Origin: Bacteroidetes bacterium HGW-Bacteroidetes-16
GTDB lineage: Bacteria > Bacteroidota > Bacteroidia > Bacteroidales > F082
Reading direction: 5' to 3'
Assembly: GCA_002840975.1 (NCBI GenBank)
Contig: PHDN01000002.1
Span: 62,001-126,000 of the forward strand
Length of the DNA stretch: 64,000 nucleotides
Below the pieces are notes generated by a model that made no database searches, was not told the origin of the DNA, and saw only the letters and a list, made by a program, of their open reading frames with translations. The position numbers and the translations under genes were made by a program. This document shows, in pieces, positions 35,251 to 44,324 of this stretch. Each line of letters starts with the position of its first letter. The stretch's first letter is position 1.

Positions 35251-35853
35251 CTATTTGATTTTTCTGGCTACAAACCTGATCACTTGCGAAATACCCTGAT
35301 GAAATTCGCCTTCATATAATTTTACCTCCAATTCTTGTATGTTCAACTCCTGCATTTGAGAGGAAAAATCTTCCCAGATTTCTTTTTTTGAAAACAACAT
35401 TTCAAGGTTTCGCGGGCCACCGGAATTAAATTCAAGCTGCTTTTTGGCAAACCCTTCAAAAATAACAAGACCTCCAGGTTTTAGTTTGCTCAACATCTTG
35501 CGGTGAAAAAGCTGTCGTTCTTCCATCGGCAGGTGCACAAAAACAAAAACAATGCAATCGAAATAATTATTGCGCAGTACCACATCTTCGGCATCATCAA
35601 CAATATAATCGATTTTCACCTTATACAAATCGGCCAGCATATCGGCCTTTATTTTTCCATTTTCAGCGCTATCAAAGGCCGTAACATCCCACCCAAGAGT
35701 GGCAGCATAAACCGCATTGCGGCCTTCGCCTTCGCCGGGAAATAATACCTTTCCGGGTTTCACGCGATTAATCTGCTCTTTATAAAATTTGTTGGGTTCA
35801 ACACCATAAGCAAATTGCGCTGCTCCATATCGCTGATTCCAAAATGATTTCAT
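35251..35853 (-). CDS. Class I SAM-dependent methyltransferase (TehB/thiopurine methyltransferase-like)
   Basis: 200 residues. It starts FWNQRYGAAQFAYGVEPNKF, as in small TehB/TPMT-like enzymes. The SAM-binding motif I is LFPGEGEGRNAVYAATLGWDVTAFD (about 38-62), followed by the motif DDAEDV and a DCIVFVFVHLP strand. The substrate is unknown; relatives methylate oxyanions or thiols, consistent with a stress-related operon under MarR. The start codon is 20-30 bases from a long hairpin that separates it from the CDGSH gene. Confidence 0.85.
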   Translation of the reverse strand: MKSFWNQRYGAAQFAYGVEPNKFYKEQINRVKPGKVLFPGEGEGRNAVYAATLGWDVTAFDSAENGKIKADMLADLYKVKIDYIVDDAEDVVLRNNYFDCIVFVFVHLPMEERQLFHRKMLSKLKPGGLVIFEGFAKKQLEFNSGGPRNLEMLFSKKEIWEDFSSQMQELNIQELEVKLYEGEFHQGISQVIRFVARKIK

Positions 35854-35879
35854 TAGTGGTGATTGATTAAATTAAAACA

Positions 35880-35912
35880 GCCTGTCTTCGCAACCAGGTT
35901 GCGAAGACAGGC
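35880..35912 (-). terminator. 33-bp near-perfect palindrome, terminator of the CDGSH gene
   Basis: Two 16-base arms (beginning GCCTGTCTTCG) are perfect complements around a single central A. On the minus strand it is followed by TGTTTTAATTT. It lies directly after the CDGSH gene and before the methyltransferase gene, fitting a strong terminator or processing hairpin. Confidence 0.7.
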
Positions 35913-35922
35913 CGAAATAGTA

Positions 35923-36159
35923 TTAAAGATTTGCATGGGCACCATCGCAAAATGGTTTGTTCGCACTGTGCTTACAACCACACCAGGCAACTTTTTTCTG
36001 CTCAGCAATCTCCGTTTTTATGGGAGTAAAAGCGGTTCCTTTGTGCGACCCATCACAAAATGGCTGGTTTGAACTCTTGCCACAGGCACACCAGTAATAG
36101 GTGCCGGGAGTCATGTCCAGGATAAAAGGCTTTTTTTGCGCAATCGTTGGCTTCTCCAT
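35923..36159 (-). CDS. Tandem CDGSH iron-sulfur protein
   Basis: 78 residues with two CDGSH-type 2Fe-2S motifs (three Cys and one His each): CACGKSSNQPFCDGSH (about 24-39) and CGCKHSANKPFCDGAH (about 60-75). The small two-motif form is common in bacteria. The clusters are redox or NO/ROS sensitive; the exact role is unknown. The start is 11 bases after yceI, so the two are co-transcribed. Confidence 0.93.
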   Translation of the reverse strand: MEKPTIAQKKPFILDMTPGTYYWCACGKSSNQPFCDGSHKGTAFTPIKTEIAEQKKVAWCGCKHSANKPFCDGAHANL

Positions 36160-36170
36160 GAGAATTATTA

Positions 36171-36761
36171 TTAAGGGTTCATTTTCATTAATTCAACCCT
36201 GGCAGTGAGAGTGACTTCTTCACCTACCACGAGACCTCCTGTTTCAAGTGCTTTGCTCCAGGTTAGTCCGTAATCCGTTCGGCTTAATTTTCCTGTGAGC
36301 TTAAATCCGGCTTTTGTATTTCCATAAGGATCTACAATCATGCCACCGTAGGTAACTTCAAATGTAACGGGTTTTGTAATACCGTGCATGGTTAAATTGC
36401 CTGTCAAGGAATAATTTTTTCCCGATGTTTTTGTAAAAGATGTACTTGCAAAGGTAATTTGCTGAAATTTGTCTACATCAAAAAAGTCGGCACTACGCAA
36501 GTGATCATCGCGATCGATGTTGTTTGTGTTAATGCTTTTTGCTTCAATATAAAACTCAATTTTAGCATCGGTGAAATCTTCCTTTTCAGATTTAACTGAT
36601 CCTGTAAACTCGGTGAACTTCCCGGTAACTTCAGTAATCACCATGTGATCGATACCAAACTCCACTGAAGAGTGTGCTTTATCAAATTCCCATACGGAAG
36701 TTTGTGCCCATAAACCTGCTGCTGTTAGAAGTACTGTAAATAAAATTCCAATTTTTTTCAT
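36171..36761 (-). CDS. YceI family periplasmic lipid-binding protein
   Basis: 196 residues. The signal peptide (MKKIGILFTVLLTAAGLWAQ) is followed by the YceI lipocalin-like barrel: WEFDKAHSSVEFGIDHMVITEVTGKF, NIDRDDHLRSADFFDVDKFQQITF and GNLTMHGITKPVTFEV. YceI proteins bind polyisoprenoid or similar amphiphiles in the periplasm. It is the first gene of a two-gene unit with the CDGSH protein, with a MarR-type operator over the promoter. Confidence 0.92.
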   Translation of the reverse strand: MKKIGILFTVLLTAAGLWAQTSVWEFDKAHSSVEFGIDHMVITEVTGKFTEFTGSVKSEKEDFTDAKIEFYIEAKSINTNNIDRDDHLRSADFFDVDKFQQITFASTSFTKTSGKNYSLTGNLTMHGITKPVTFEVTYGGMIVDPYGNTKAGFKLTGKLSRTDYGLTWSKALETGGLVVGEEVTLTARVELMKMNP

Positions 36762-36788
36762 GTGAGTGTGTGTTAGTTAAATGAGGTG

Positions 36789-36796
36789 CAAAAATA
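36789..36796 (-). promoter_or_regulatory. -7 box (TATTTTTG) of the yceI-CDGSH operon
   Basis: Perfect TAnnTTTG on the minus strand, 27 bases before the yceI start and directly next to the palindromic operator. Confidence 0.5.
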
Positions 36797-36809
36797 AGTA
36801 ACAACATTA

Positions 36810-36823
36810 TATGTTACAACATA
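36810..36823. promoter_or_regulatory. Palindromic operator candidate, TATGTT-n2-AACATA
   Basis: 6-bp perfect inverted arms with a two-base centre, inside an overlapping GTAAC/GTTAC inversion (about 36798-36817). It sits 13 bases upstream of the -7 box, in the spacer/-33 region, where a bound repressor would block polymerase. The nearby MarR protein is the natural candidate. Confidence 0.45.
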
Positions 36824-36910
36824 TATTTAGTTAAAAATATGTAAATGACATAAATCACGCAAAATCAACCTCCCCAACGTAAAAAATTAGAGAGGGTTCA
36901 TAACATATAA

Positions 36911-37861
36911 CTATTTTAATTTTTTCCCGACCTTTTCAAGCATCAGCTTAGTCATTTTGTCCAGATCGTACTCCTGGGTTAATCCCCAGTCGCGACGGGC
37001 AATACTATCGTCAATACTTGCCGGCCAACTATCGGCGATTGCCTGACGGAAATCGGGTTTATAAGTGATTTTAAATTCAGGCATGTATTTTTTAATGGAT
37101 TCGGCCAGTTGTTTTGGCGTAAACGATATACCTGCAACATTATAGCTCGACCTAAGCGTGAGGTTCTTTCCCGGAGTTTCCATTAACCGAATGGTATTGT
37201 TGATTGCATCATCCATAAACATCATCGGTAAGGCGGTATCAGCCGATAGAAAACATTCGTAGCTGCCATGGCGAATGGCTTCATAAAATATTTCAACCGC
37301 ATAATCTGTGGTTCCACCACCAGCTTCTGTTTTATAACTGATCAAACCGGGATACCGTACACTACGGAAGTCAATTCCATATTTTTGATGGTAGTATTCG
37401 CCCCAGCGTTCACCCGCCAATTTGGAAATTCCATATACTGTATTGGGCTCCATGATGGTAAGCTGAGGGGTAAGATTGCGCGGTGTGGTAGGTCCAAAAA
37501 CGGCAATGGAGCTGGGCCAGAAAAGTTTTTTGGCATCCGATTGTTGTGCAGCAAGGATAGTATTGATCAGAGCTTTCATGTTAATATCCCATGCCTGCAA
37601 TGGGATTTTTTCAGCATTTCCTGACAATACAGCCGCCAGATTATAAACTTGAGTGATGTTATTGCGAACGATGTAATGCAACAGGTTTTGAAAATCCAAC
37701 ACATCCAGGATCTGTCCCGGGCCACTATCCCGGACCTCGTCCGTGGGATACTTTATATCGGTAGCAAAAACATTTTCATTTCCGTATTTGCTGCGCAATG
37801 CCATAACCAGCTCCGAACCTATCTGTCCTGAACAACCAATTACCAGTATTTTTTCCATCAT
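36911..37861 (-). CDS. tdh: SDR-type L-threonine 3-dehydrogenase
   Basis: 316 residues. A Rossmann motif GCSGQIGSEL (about 9-18) and the catalytic Tyr-Lys in YGISKLAGE (about 144-148) with Ser in PSSIAVFG are visible. The run RYPGLISYKTEAGGGTTDYAVEIFYEAI and DTALPMMFMDDAI is diagnostic of the short-chain (GalE-like) threonine dehydrogenase known from Flavobacterium/Cytophaga and mammals. It oxidises L-threonine to 2-amino-3-ketobutyrate with NAD+. No kbl gene is adjacent. Start could be either Met of MMEKIL. Confidence 0.9.
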   Translation of the reverse strand: MMEKILVIGCSGQIGSELVMALRSKYGNENVFATDIKYPTDEVRDSGPGQILDVLDFQNLLHYIVRNNITQVYNLAAVLSGNAEKIPLQAWDINMKALINTILAAQQSDAKKLFWPSSIAVFGPTTPRNLTPQLTIMEPNTVYGISKLAGERWGEYYHQKYGIDFRSVRYPGLISYKTEAGGGTTDYAVEIFYEAIRHGSYECFLSADTALPMMFMDDAINNTIRLMETPGKNLTLRSSYNVAGISFTPKQLAESIKKYMPEFKITYKPDFRQAIADSWPASIDDSIARRDWGLTQEYDLDKMTKLMLEKVGKKLK

Positions 37862-37883
37862 TATGTTATTAAATTAACAGTGG

Positions 37884-37891
37884 CAAATTTA
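37884..37891 (-). promoter_or_regulatory. -7 box (TAAATTTG) of tdh
   Basis: Perfect TAnnTTTG on the minus strand, 22 bases before tdh. Paired with the plus-strand box at 37948, it makes a compact divergent promoter region. Confidence 0.5.
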
Positions 37892-37947
37892 ATCAAGTAT
37901 CAAAAGCAAAAACAACCAAAACTGTCAATTTAATCCTGGTGTTGTAG

Positions 37948-37955
37948 TATATTTG
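37948..37955 (+). promoter_or_regulatory. -7 box (TATATTTG) of the GNAT gene
   Basis: Perfect TAnnTTTG match covering the TTG at 37953, which rules that codon out as the start; the ATG at 37983 is used instead. Confidence 0.5.
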
Positions 37956-37982
37956 CAATATATATTTCTTACATTTTGTTAT

Positions 37983-39095
37983 ATGATTGATATTAGGCCT
38001 GTTATAACCGATAAAGATCGCCGTGCTTTTGTTAATTTCCAGTTTAAGCTTTACCAAAATCATCCTTTTTGGGTGCCCCCTTTGAAATCAGATGAAGTGA
38101 AACAATTAACAGCAAAAACAAACCCTGCCTTTTGCTTTTGCGATGCTCAATTTTGGACCGCCTGGAAGGAAGGTAGTTGTGTTGGACGCATTGGTGCCAT
38201 AATAAACCACGATTACAACAAAAAAATCGGGAAAGAAATGGGGCGTTTTACCAGATTTGAAGTAATAGATGATGAGGAGGTAACCAAAGTCCTGTTTGAT
38301 GTAGCAGAAAAATGGCTGAGCAAGAAAGGTGTTAAAGCGATTCATGGGCCTCTGGGATTCACTAACCTCGACAATCAGGGTTTGCTTATTGAAGGCTTCG
38401 ATTACCTGCCTTCCATTGCTTCGGTGATGCACTTCCCCTATTATCAAAAACACATTGAGGAGCTGGGTTATTCCAAAGAAAACGACTGGATTGAATTCTT
38501 ATTAAAGATTGAAGAAATTCCAGAAAAAGCAACCCGACTGGTGGAAATTATCAAACAGCGTAATAACCTGGAAGTAATTCACCTAAAAGAGAAAAAAGAA
38601 ATGGTTTTGTATTTGAACGAGGTATTCTATTTATTGAACCGTGCTTTTGACGAACTTCCGTATGTAAGCCCGTTTTCTGATGAATTAATAAAAAGTGCCA
38701 CGCAAAAATACATGGACGTTTTGGCTCCAAAATATATTGTAATCATCAAAAAAGAGGGGCAACTGGCAGCCTTTATCATTGGGTTGCCCAGTCTTTCAAA
38801 AGCAATGCAGAAAGCAAATGGCCATTTATTTCCTTTTGGGTTTCTGCACATCAAAAAAGCATTAAAAGAACCAGAAGTCCTGGATTTACTGCTTACCGGT
38901 GTCGATCCTCATTACCAAAAATTAGGCTTGCCTGCCATTTTAATTAGTGAGTTACAACGCACTATGCTCGATAATGGGATAAAATATGTGGAAACTACCG
39001 GCATGTTCGAGACCAACCTGAAGGGTGCCACCACCTGGAAAAACTACGACCATATTCAACATAAACGCCGCCGGTGTTTTATAAAACAATTGTAG
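37983..39095 (+). CDS. Large GNAT-family N-acetyltransferase
   Basis: 370 residues from the ATG at 37983. N-terminal region IRPVITDKDRRAFVNFQFKLYQNHPFWVPPLKSDE and GRFTRFEV are typical of the long bacterial YghO-like/GNAT proteins, and the C-terminal half has GVDPHYQKLGLPAILISELQ, an acetyl-CoA-binding-like segment, followed by TGMFETNL. Substrate unknown. It stands alone; cysS starts 107 bases on behind its own promoter. Confidence 0.75.
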   Translation: MIDIRPVITDKDRRAFVNFQFKLYQNHPFWVPPLKSDEVKQLTAKTNPAFCFCDAQFWTAWKEGSCVGRIGAIINHDYNKKIGKEMGRFTRFEVIDDEEVTKVLFDVAEKWLSKKGVKAIHGPLGFTNLDNQGLLIEGFDYLPSIASVMHFPYYQKHIEELGYSKENDWIEFLLKIEEIPEKATRLVEIIKQRNNLEVIHLKEKKEMVLYLNEVFYLLNRAFDELPYVSPFSDELIKSATQKYMDVLAPKYIVIIKKEGQLAAFIIGLPSLSKAMQKANGHLFPFGFLHIKKALKEPEVLDLLLTGVDPHYQKLGLPAILISELQRTMLDNGIKYVETTGMFETNLKGATTWKNYDHIQHKRRRCFIKQL

Positions 39096-39174
39096 TTTAA
39101 GTCCGGCTTATGATGCAAATGCCAGCTATCGACACCAAACATTTCAATTTATAGACGATTCTACAGTCTTTTCT

Positions 39175-39182
39175 TAATTTTG
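39175..39182 (+). promoter_or_regulatory. -7 box (TAATTTTG) of cysS
   Basis: Perfect TAnnTTTG match 20 bases before the ATG at 39203. Confidence 0.5.
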
Positions 39183-39202
39183 CGCCACAAATCGATACGG
39201 TC

Positions 39203-40669
39203 ATGGAAACCCAATTGTATATTTATAATACCCTGGTCAGAAAAAAACAGTTGTTTAAACCCATTGCACCACCACACGTGGGTATGTACGTGTGCGGCCC
39301 GACAGTATATGGTGATGCACATCTGGGTCATGCACGCGCAGCCATTACCTTCGATATCGTTTTCAGGTATTTAATACACCTGGGTTACAAGGTGCGTTAT
39401 GTGCGTAATATTACCGACGTGGGTCATCTTGAAAATGATGCGGATGAAGGTGAGGATAAAATTGCCAAAAAAGCACGGATTGAAGAACTTGAACCTATGG
39501 AAGTGGTAAAGTTTTATACTGATCGCTATCATGCCAACATGGATGAATTGAATGTGCTGCATCCCAGCATTGAGCCCACCGCCTCAGGTCACATCATTGA
39601 ACAAATTGAATTGGTAAAAGAAATTCTTAAAAATGAATATGGATACGAAGCAGATGGATCGGTGTATTTTGATGTAGAAAAATACAACCGGAAGTTTGAA
39701 TATGGAAAACTTTCGGGACGTAAGATAGAAGACCTGCTACAAAACACACGTGAACTGGCAGGGCAGGAAGAAAAGAAGAATGGTTTTGATTTTGCCCTTT
39801 GGAAGAAAGCAGACTCCAGGCACATTATGCACTGGCCCTCTCCATGGAGCGAAGGATTTCCGGGTTGGCACCTGGAATGTTCGGCAATGGCTGCCAAATA
39901 TTTAGGCGATCCTTTTGATATTCATGGTGGTGGAATGGATCTGCTCTTTCCACACCATGAATCAGAGATTGCCCAATCCAATGCTGCCCATGGCCACGAT
40001 CCGGTGAAATTTTGGATGCACAACAACATGATTACCGTCAATGGTCAAAAAATGGGCAAATCACTCAACAATTTCATTACCCTCGATGAGTTTTTTACAG
40101 GGAACCATGAATCGCTAGTTCAGGCTTATTCACCCATGACCATTCGCTTTTTTATTCTTCAGGCTCACTATCGAAGCACCCTTGATTTTTCTAATGAGGC
40201 CCTTCAGGCTGCTGAAAAAGGATTGTCTAAACTTTTCGAAACTTATAAACTGATCGACCTGCTAAAACCCGCTCATACCTCATCATTCGACATTGATGCG
40301 ATTAAAAACTCACTGGAAAATGCGATGAACGATGATTTTAATACACCTGTCACCATCGCTCAACTTTTTGAGTTAAGCCGAATGATTAACCTTGCAAATG
40401 ATGGAAAAGCAAGTCTTAAACAGCCTGAAATCGATCAACTTAAACAGATTTTTGGCCTGTATTTATTTGATGTGCTTGGTTTAATTCCTGAAAAAAACAA
40501 CAGCAACGATCAACTGGTGAATTATTTGATGGACACCATTCTTGAACTACGCAAACAAGCCAAAGAAAATAAAGATTGGGCTACATCTGATCGCATCAGA
40601 GATGAACTGGCTAAATTAAATATCCAGGTAAAAGACACAAAAGAAGGAGCCCGTTGGAGTTTTAACTAA
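39203..40669 (+). CDS. cysS: Cysteinyl-tRNA synthetase
   Basis: 488 residues, family length. HIGH-type motif HLGH in [21 protein letters not shown] (Zn ligand Cys at the start), zinc-binding [10 protein letters not shown] and FPHHESE, and a KMGKS form of the KMSKS loop ([10 protein letters not shown]). It attaches cysteine to tRNA-Cys. Its stop codon abuts the stop codon of the convergent PKD gene with no base between. Confidence 0.97.
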   Translation: METQLYIYNTLVRKKQLFKPIAPPHVGMYVCGPTVYGDAHLGHARAAITFDIVFRYLIHLGYKVRYVRNITDVGHLENDADEGEDKIAKKARIEELEPMEVVKFYTDRYHANMDELNVLHPSIEPTASGHIIEQIELVKEILKNEYGYEADGSVYFDVEKYNRKFEYGKLSGRKIEDLLQNTRELAGQEEKKNGFDFALWKKADSRHIMHWPSPWSEGFPGWHLECSAMAAKYLGDPFDIHGGGMDLLFPHHESEIAQSNAAHGHDPVKFWMHNNMITVNGQKMGKSLNNFITLDEFFTGNHESLVQAYSPMTIRFFILQAHYRSTLDFSNEALQAAEKGLSKLFETYKLIDLLKPAHTSSFDIDAIKNSLENAMNDDFNTPVTIAQLFELSRMINLANDGKASLKQPEIDQLKQIFGLYLFDVLGLIPEKNNSNDQLVNYLMDTILELRKQAKENKDWATSDRIRDELAKLNIQVKDTKEGARWSFN

Positions 40670-42244
40670 CTACCTGGTTACTATAATAAGCCGACTATCA
40701 GTGTTTGGTGCGTTGAATATTTTTAGCACATAGGTTCCGGGTATCACATCGGTTACATCCAGTTGAAATGATCCAACAGTAGAAAAATCAAGATGATAGG
40801 TCTTAATCAATTGACCTTGTGTACTGAATAGCTTAATTTCAGGAGTCGATTTTCCCAAAAAAGAGGTTTGTACAGTCAGTACATCAGAAACAGGATTGGG
40901 GTAGATTTTACAGTTTGTTGAACCAAAATCAAGTTCCGGGTTAATTCCACTTGCAACGTCTTCAATCACCGTGATGTGAATACCCGTGGCATTTGGATTT
41001 TCTCCCGAAAGGTCAACCCTGATCTTTTCGGCAGTAACACCTATGATTTCAGGATAAATCCAATAGGGTTTGGCTTTCATATTTACAAACTCAAACAATC
41101 CCTGGTCGTTGGCCTTACAATACATCAGCATATCATCGTTTTCATTCATTAAATAAATATTTGCCCCAACTGCAGGTTGTGCATCGGTTATTCCTTTGGG
41201 AAGATTATCGTAAACAATCGTTCCTTCTATTATGGAATTGCCGGGTAAATAATCGTCAGGTAACCTTAATCTGATGTCGTATTCCCAGGAAGTAGCATTG
41301 AGGTGAATGGGCTTTGCTTTCTGCCACAACAGTTCATCGCCATAATAGGTTGGAAGCAAATGACCCTGATATATTGAATTTAAGGAGAGTTCACTTTTTA
41401 CAGTATACTCTCCTGCCGGAATCTGGTAAAAATAATAATACCCAAGCGTGTCGATCCTGACAGTATCAAATGTGTAATAATGGTTGGCAGAATCTTTGGC
41501 ATAGAGATAAGCAATCCCTGCATCGATGGGCATAAGTTCCGAAAAAACATGACCCCCAAAGTGGTGATATTCCAATGGACTGATATAAATTAATTGGGTA
41601 ATGGTGTTTGAAAACTGCTGAGAATAAATATTCATGGTCACGGTCAAACTAACCAGAAATAAACCGGGCTCGCTATAAATATGTTCGGGGTTTTGCAACA
41701 ATGAGGTAGTTCCGTCACCAAAATCCCATTTCCAGGAACTGACATGCGGATTGGTTGTCTGATCGAAAAACCAATATCTAAATCGATCTCCTGTAGCCTT
41801 TTGTACATACTTAAACCTGGCTTGCAGCGGTTTAAACTGATAAGGTGCATCAATATAAAAATTGCTTAACAGGATATTCGAATAAATGTTTTCGCCAAAC
41901 CTGAAATGCAACGTGTTTTCATATGGTTTGTCGTTTTTATCGAGTGTCATAATGAGGTACGAACCACTCTTCTCTTGTGTTACAATCGTGTCAAAAAAAT
42001 AGCCATCATCATTTGTAAATACTTCTTTAAAGTAATAACCGCGGGTATTGTCACCCCCATTAGAGAGAATATTCACCCGATGATTTGCAATAGGACCACC
42101 ATAAAGCACATGTAATACCTGCCCTGAAATATAAACTTCATTTGGTTGGTTTCCTGCAATTAGAACAGGGAAATTTACCAAAAGTAAAAAGATCCCCAGC
42201 AGGTAGGTTTTCGTTTCTTTATATATTTTTAGAGAGCTGATCAT
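40670..42244 (-). CDS. Secreted PKD-domain protein with T9SS sorting domain
   Basis: 524 residues. After a signal peptide (about 1-30) comes a carboxypeptidase-regulatory-like domain (VYISGQVLHVLYGGPIANHRV), then a PKD domain with WKWDFGDGTTS-LLQNPEHIYSEPG (about 168-195), more beta domains, and a T9SS domain from KIYPNPVSDVL to RLIIVTR. It is probably a surface or released adhesin-like or scaffold protein. No catalytic motif seen. Confidence 0.82.
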   Translation of the reverse strand: MISSLKIYKETKTYLLGIFLLLVNFPVLIAGNQPNEVYISGQVLHVLYGGPIANHRVNILSNGGDNTRGYYFKEVFTNDDGYFFDTIVTQEKSGSYLIMTLDKNDKPYENTLHFRFGENIYSNILLSNFYIDAPYQFKPLQARFKYVQKATGDRFRYWFFDQTTNPHVSSWKWDFGDGTTSLLQNPEHIYSEPGLFLVSLTVTMNIYSQQFSNTITQLIYISPLEYHHFGGHVFSELMPIDAGIAYLYAKDSANHYYTFDTVRIDTLGYYYFYQIPAGEYTVKSELSLNSIYQGHLLPTYYGDELLWQKAKPIHLNATSWEYDIRLRLPDDYLPGNSIIEGTIVYDNLPKGITDAQPAVGANIYLMNENDDMLMYCKANDQGLFEFVNMKAKPYWIYPEIIGVTAEKIRVDLSGENPNATGIHITVIEDVASGINPELDFGSTNCKIYPNPVSDVLTVQTSFLGKSTPEIKLFSTQGQLIKTYHLDFSTVGSFQLDVTDVIPGTYVLKIFNAPNTDSRLIIVTR

Positions 42245-42263
42245 AGCAAAATGATATCTGAGT

Positions 42264-43616
42264 TTAGTTAAGTCTGATTATTGCCCCTATTCTTAAAGTA
42301 AAAGCGGAAAGGGGTTTATTATATCCTGGTTTATTATAAATTGAATGGATGTAGTATCGGTATCCTGGTTCGATGGCCATAGAGAACTGATTAGAGAGTT
42401 TATACTCGATACCGGCACCCAGCCAAAGTTGAAAATAGGTATTATTCCGCACCGGTAATTTATTTTGTAAGTTTATTATTTCGACATCTTTTTCCGCAGG
42501 ATGCGGTTTGTCAATAAACTTTCCAACTTGTATATTCATTGCAGGACCACCGTAAAGATACCAGTTAAAAGATGAATGATTGCCTTGGTGAAAATAGCCT
42601 AACAGAACAGGAACCTGAACATAGATATACCGGTTGGTAACTTCAGAGATTACCAAATGACGGATGCTGTCCCATACCTCAACAGTTTTGGTATAATAGG
42701 TAGGTACCACTTGTCCGTTAATAGAATCGAACGTTACATCATACACATCATGATAGGTACCCATTAAATCGTTGCTGATATAGTCAAGTTTTGCAAAACC
42801 CCGATCTTTGGCATAAGAAACGCCAAATCCAAAACGCAGAAAAAACGATTTGTTTAGATGAAAAATAGGCTCATAATTAATCGAATACGTATTTAAAAGG
42901 GTGACAGAATCAAAAGTGGTAGTTACAAATTCAGGTGAAACACCTACAAAAGAAGACCATTTACGCGGTTTTATTGATAAGGCATTTTTCACCGGACCAA
43001 GGTTTTTATCACCTCCTTTTTCTACATTTTGGGATTGATGAAACGAATAGAAAAATGGCTCATACATAGTTTGATTCACCTGATTTAATCCTCGAAAATT
43101 TAAGTATGAAATTCCCAAGAAAACCCGATTTTCCATATCATTGATTTGTTTTTCAGTATCATTTCCAATTGGATCCGGATTTTCAGGTTCCTTAAAAGCA
43201 GCAGGATTATTCCCAACAACGATTTCATTTTTCGATTGACTTGGTCCGACTGTTTTAGCAGGTTGGATTACTACTGGTTTTTGATTGATCGAAGGCTGAG
43301 ATTCTTTGGCTATGAGATCATTAGAAGTAGCTGGCTCATGTACTGGATTTTCCGGAGCTTCAATGGAGGTGTATTCTACCGAATCTGTTGATTTAAAAAT
43401 TGTTTTCTTTTCAGGAATTAAAAAAACCCAGCTAAGAAGAATTACAAGGAAAGCGGCAGCTAAAACGAATGTCCTCTTGATCCTATTCGCTTTTGCCCTT
43501 TGTTGGGTTTCCATACCAGACAGTACCCCTTGCCAAACACGCGGAGGTGGTGTTGGCTCAAAGGAATCAAACTTTTCCCTGATTATACGATCGATATGGT
43601 CGTTATGGTTTGTCAC
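42264..43616 (-). CDS. Anti-sigma-like membrane protein fused to an outer-membrane beta-barrel
   Basis: 450 residues in one frame. Residues 1-48 are cytosolic and acidic with PPPRVWQGVLSGME; residues 49-67 form one clear membrane helix (FVLAAAFLVILLSWVFLIP). A disordered Pro/Asn-rich linker follows to about 145. The last 250 residues have alternating beta strands ending in FTLRIGAIIRLN, typical of the 8-stranded PorT/OmpA-like barrels. The start overlaps the sigma-factor stop by four bases, so the two are coupled. An anti-sigma role is inferred from position and topology. A single-pass inner-membrane anchor plus barrel is hard to reconcile with one membrane. Confidence 0.65.
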   Translation of the reverse strand: MTNHNDHIDRIIREKFDSFEPTPPPRVWQGVLSGMETQQRAKANRIKRTFVLAAAFLVILLSWVFLIPEKKTIFKSTDSVEYTSIEAPENPVHEPATSNDLIAKESQPSINQKPVVIQPAKTVGPSQSKNEIVVGNNPAAFKEPENPDPIGNDTEKQINDMENRVFLGISYLNFRGLNQVNQTMYEPFFYSFHQSQNVEKGGDKNLGPVKNALSIKPRKWSSFVGVSPEFVTTTFDSVTLLNTYSINYEPIFHLNKSFFLRFGFGVSYAKDRGFAKLDYISNDLMGTYHDVYDVTFDSINGQVVPTYYTKTVEVWDSIRHLVISEVTNRYIYVQVPVLLGYFHQGNHSSFNWYLYGGPAMNIQVGKFIDKPHPAEKDVEIINLQNKLPVRNNTYFQLWLGAGIEYKLSNQFSMAIEPGYRYYIHSIYNKPGYNKPLSAFTLRIGAIIRLN

Positions 43617-44158
43617 AAATTTTCTTTCTTTTCAATTATTTTTAAACGTTTTTGCAGACTTGCCCTGGCTCTGGAAAGTTGCGATTTAGATGTGTTTTCC
43701 GAAATCCCGAGCATTTCCCCAATTTCCTTATGCGTGTATCCTTCTATGATATTCAGGTTAAAAACAGTTCTATAGCCATCCGGTAATTCATTAACCATAT
43801 TCAGTAATTCGCGCGTCGACATATTCTCAACAACCAAACTTCTGGTTTGATTTGTTTCTTTTACCTGATCTAAATCGGTTTTAACTCCCTGCTTAATTCT
43901 TTTATTATAGTAGTTAATAGCAGTATTTACGATTGTGCGTCGAACCCATCCTTCGAGCGATCCCTCTCCCCTGAAATCTTTTAAATGAACGAAAACCCTG
44001 ATAAAGCCATCTTGAAGAATATCCGCCGCATCATCTTTATCCAATGCAAAACGCAAACAAACCCCGTACATTTTTGGGGCAAGATGCAGATAAAAAGCCT
44101 CTTGTGCTTTTTTATCGTTCCTTAACAACTTAATTATAAAAGATTTATCAAATTCCAT
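43613..44158 (-). CDS. ECF-type RNA polymerase sigma factor
   Basis: 181 residues. Region 2 (YGVCLRFALDKDDAADILQDGFIRVFVHLKDFRGEGSLEGWVRRTIVNTAINYY) and region 4 (LPDGYRTVFNLNIIEGYTHKEIGEMLGISENTSKSQLSRARASLQKRL) are complete and region 3 is absent. It directs polymerase to envelope-stress or surface-related promoters. Its activity is probably held by the membrane protein encoded directly downstream. Confidence 0.93.
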   Translation of the reverse strand: MEFDKSFIIKLLRNDKKAQEAFYLHLAPKMYGVCLRFALDKDDAADILQDGFIRVFVHLKDFRGEGSLEGWVRRTIVNTAINYYNKRIKQGVKTDLDQVKETNQTRSLVVENMSTRELLNMVNELPDGYRTVFNLNIIEGYTHKEIGEMLGISENTSKSQLSRARASLQKRLKIIEKKENL

Positions 44159-44324
44159 GCGACCCTTTTCGTTTTTCTTTCCACAGAAAAACAGGGCAGC
44201 AAGTTAATAAAATCCATTCATAATTCGTATTGTTGACAAAAAGCCTTTGTGAATGGTTGCATAGAAGCCACTTTTACAATACCAAGAGGTCAATGTGCGA
44301 GAGGAATGAGGACAGGTTCGGGAA

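Noticed and set aside
42264-43616. Assembly error or frameshift joining two genes
   Set aside because: The frame is continuous without stops, the linker composition is plausible, and the start overlaps the sigma gene normally.
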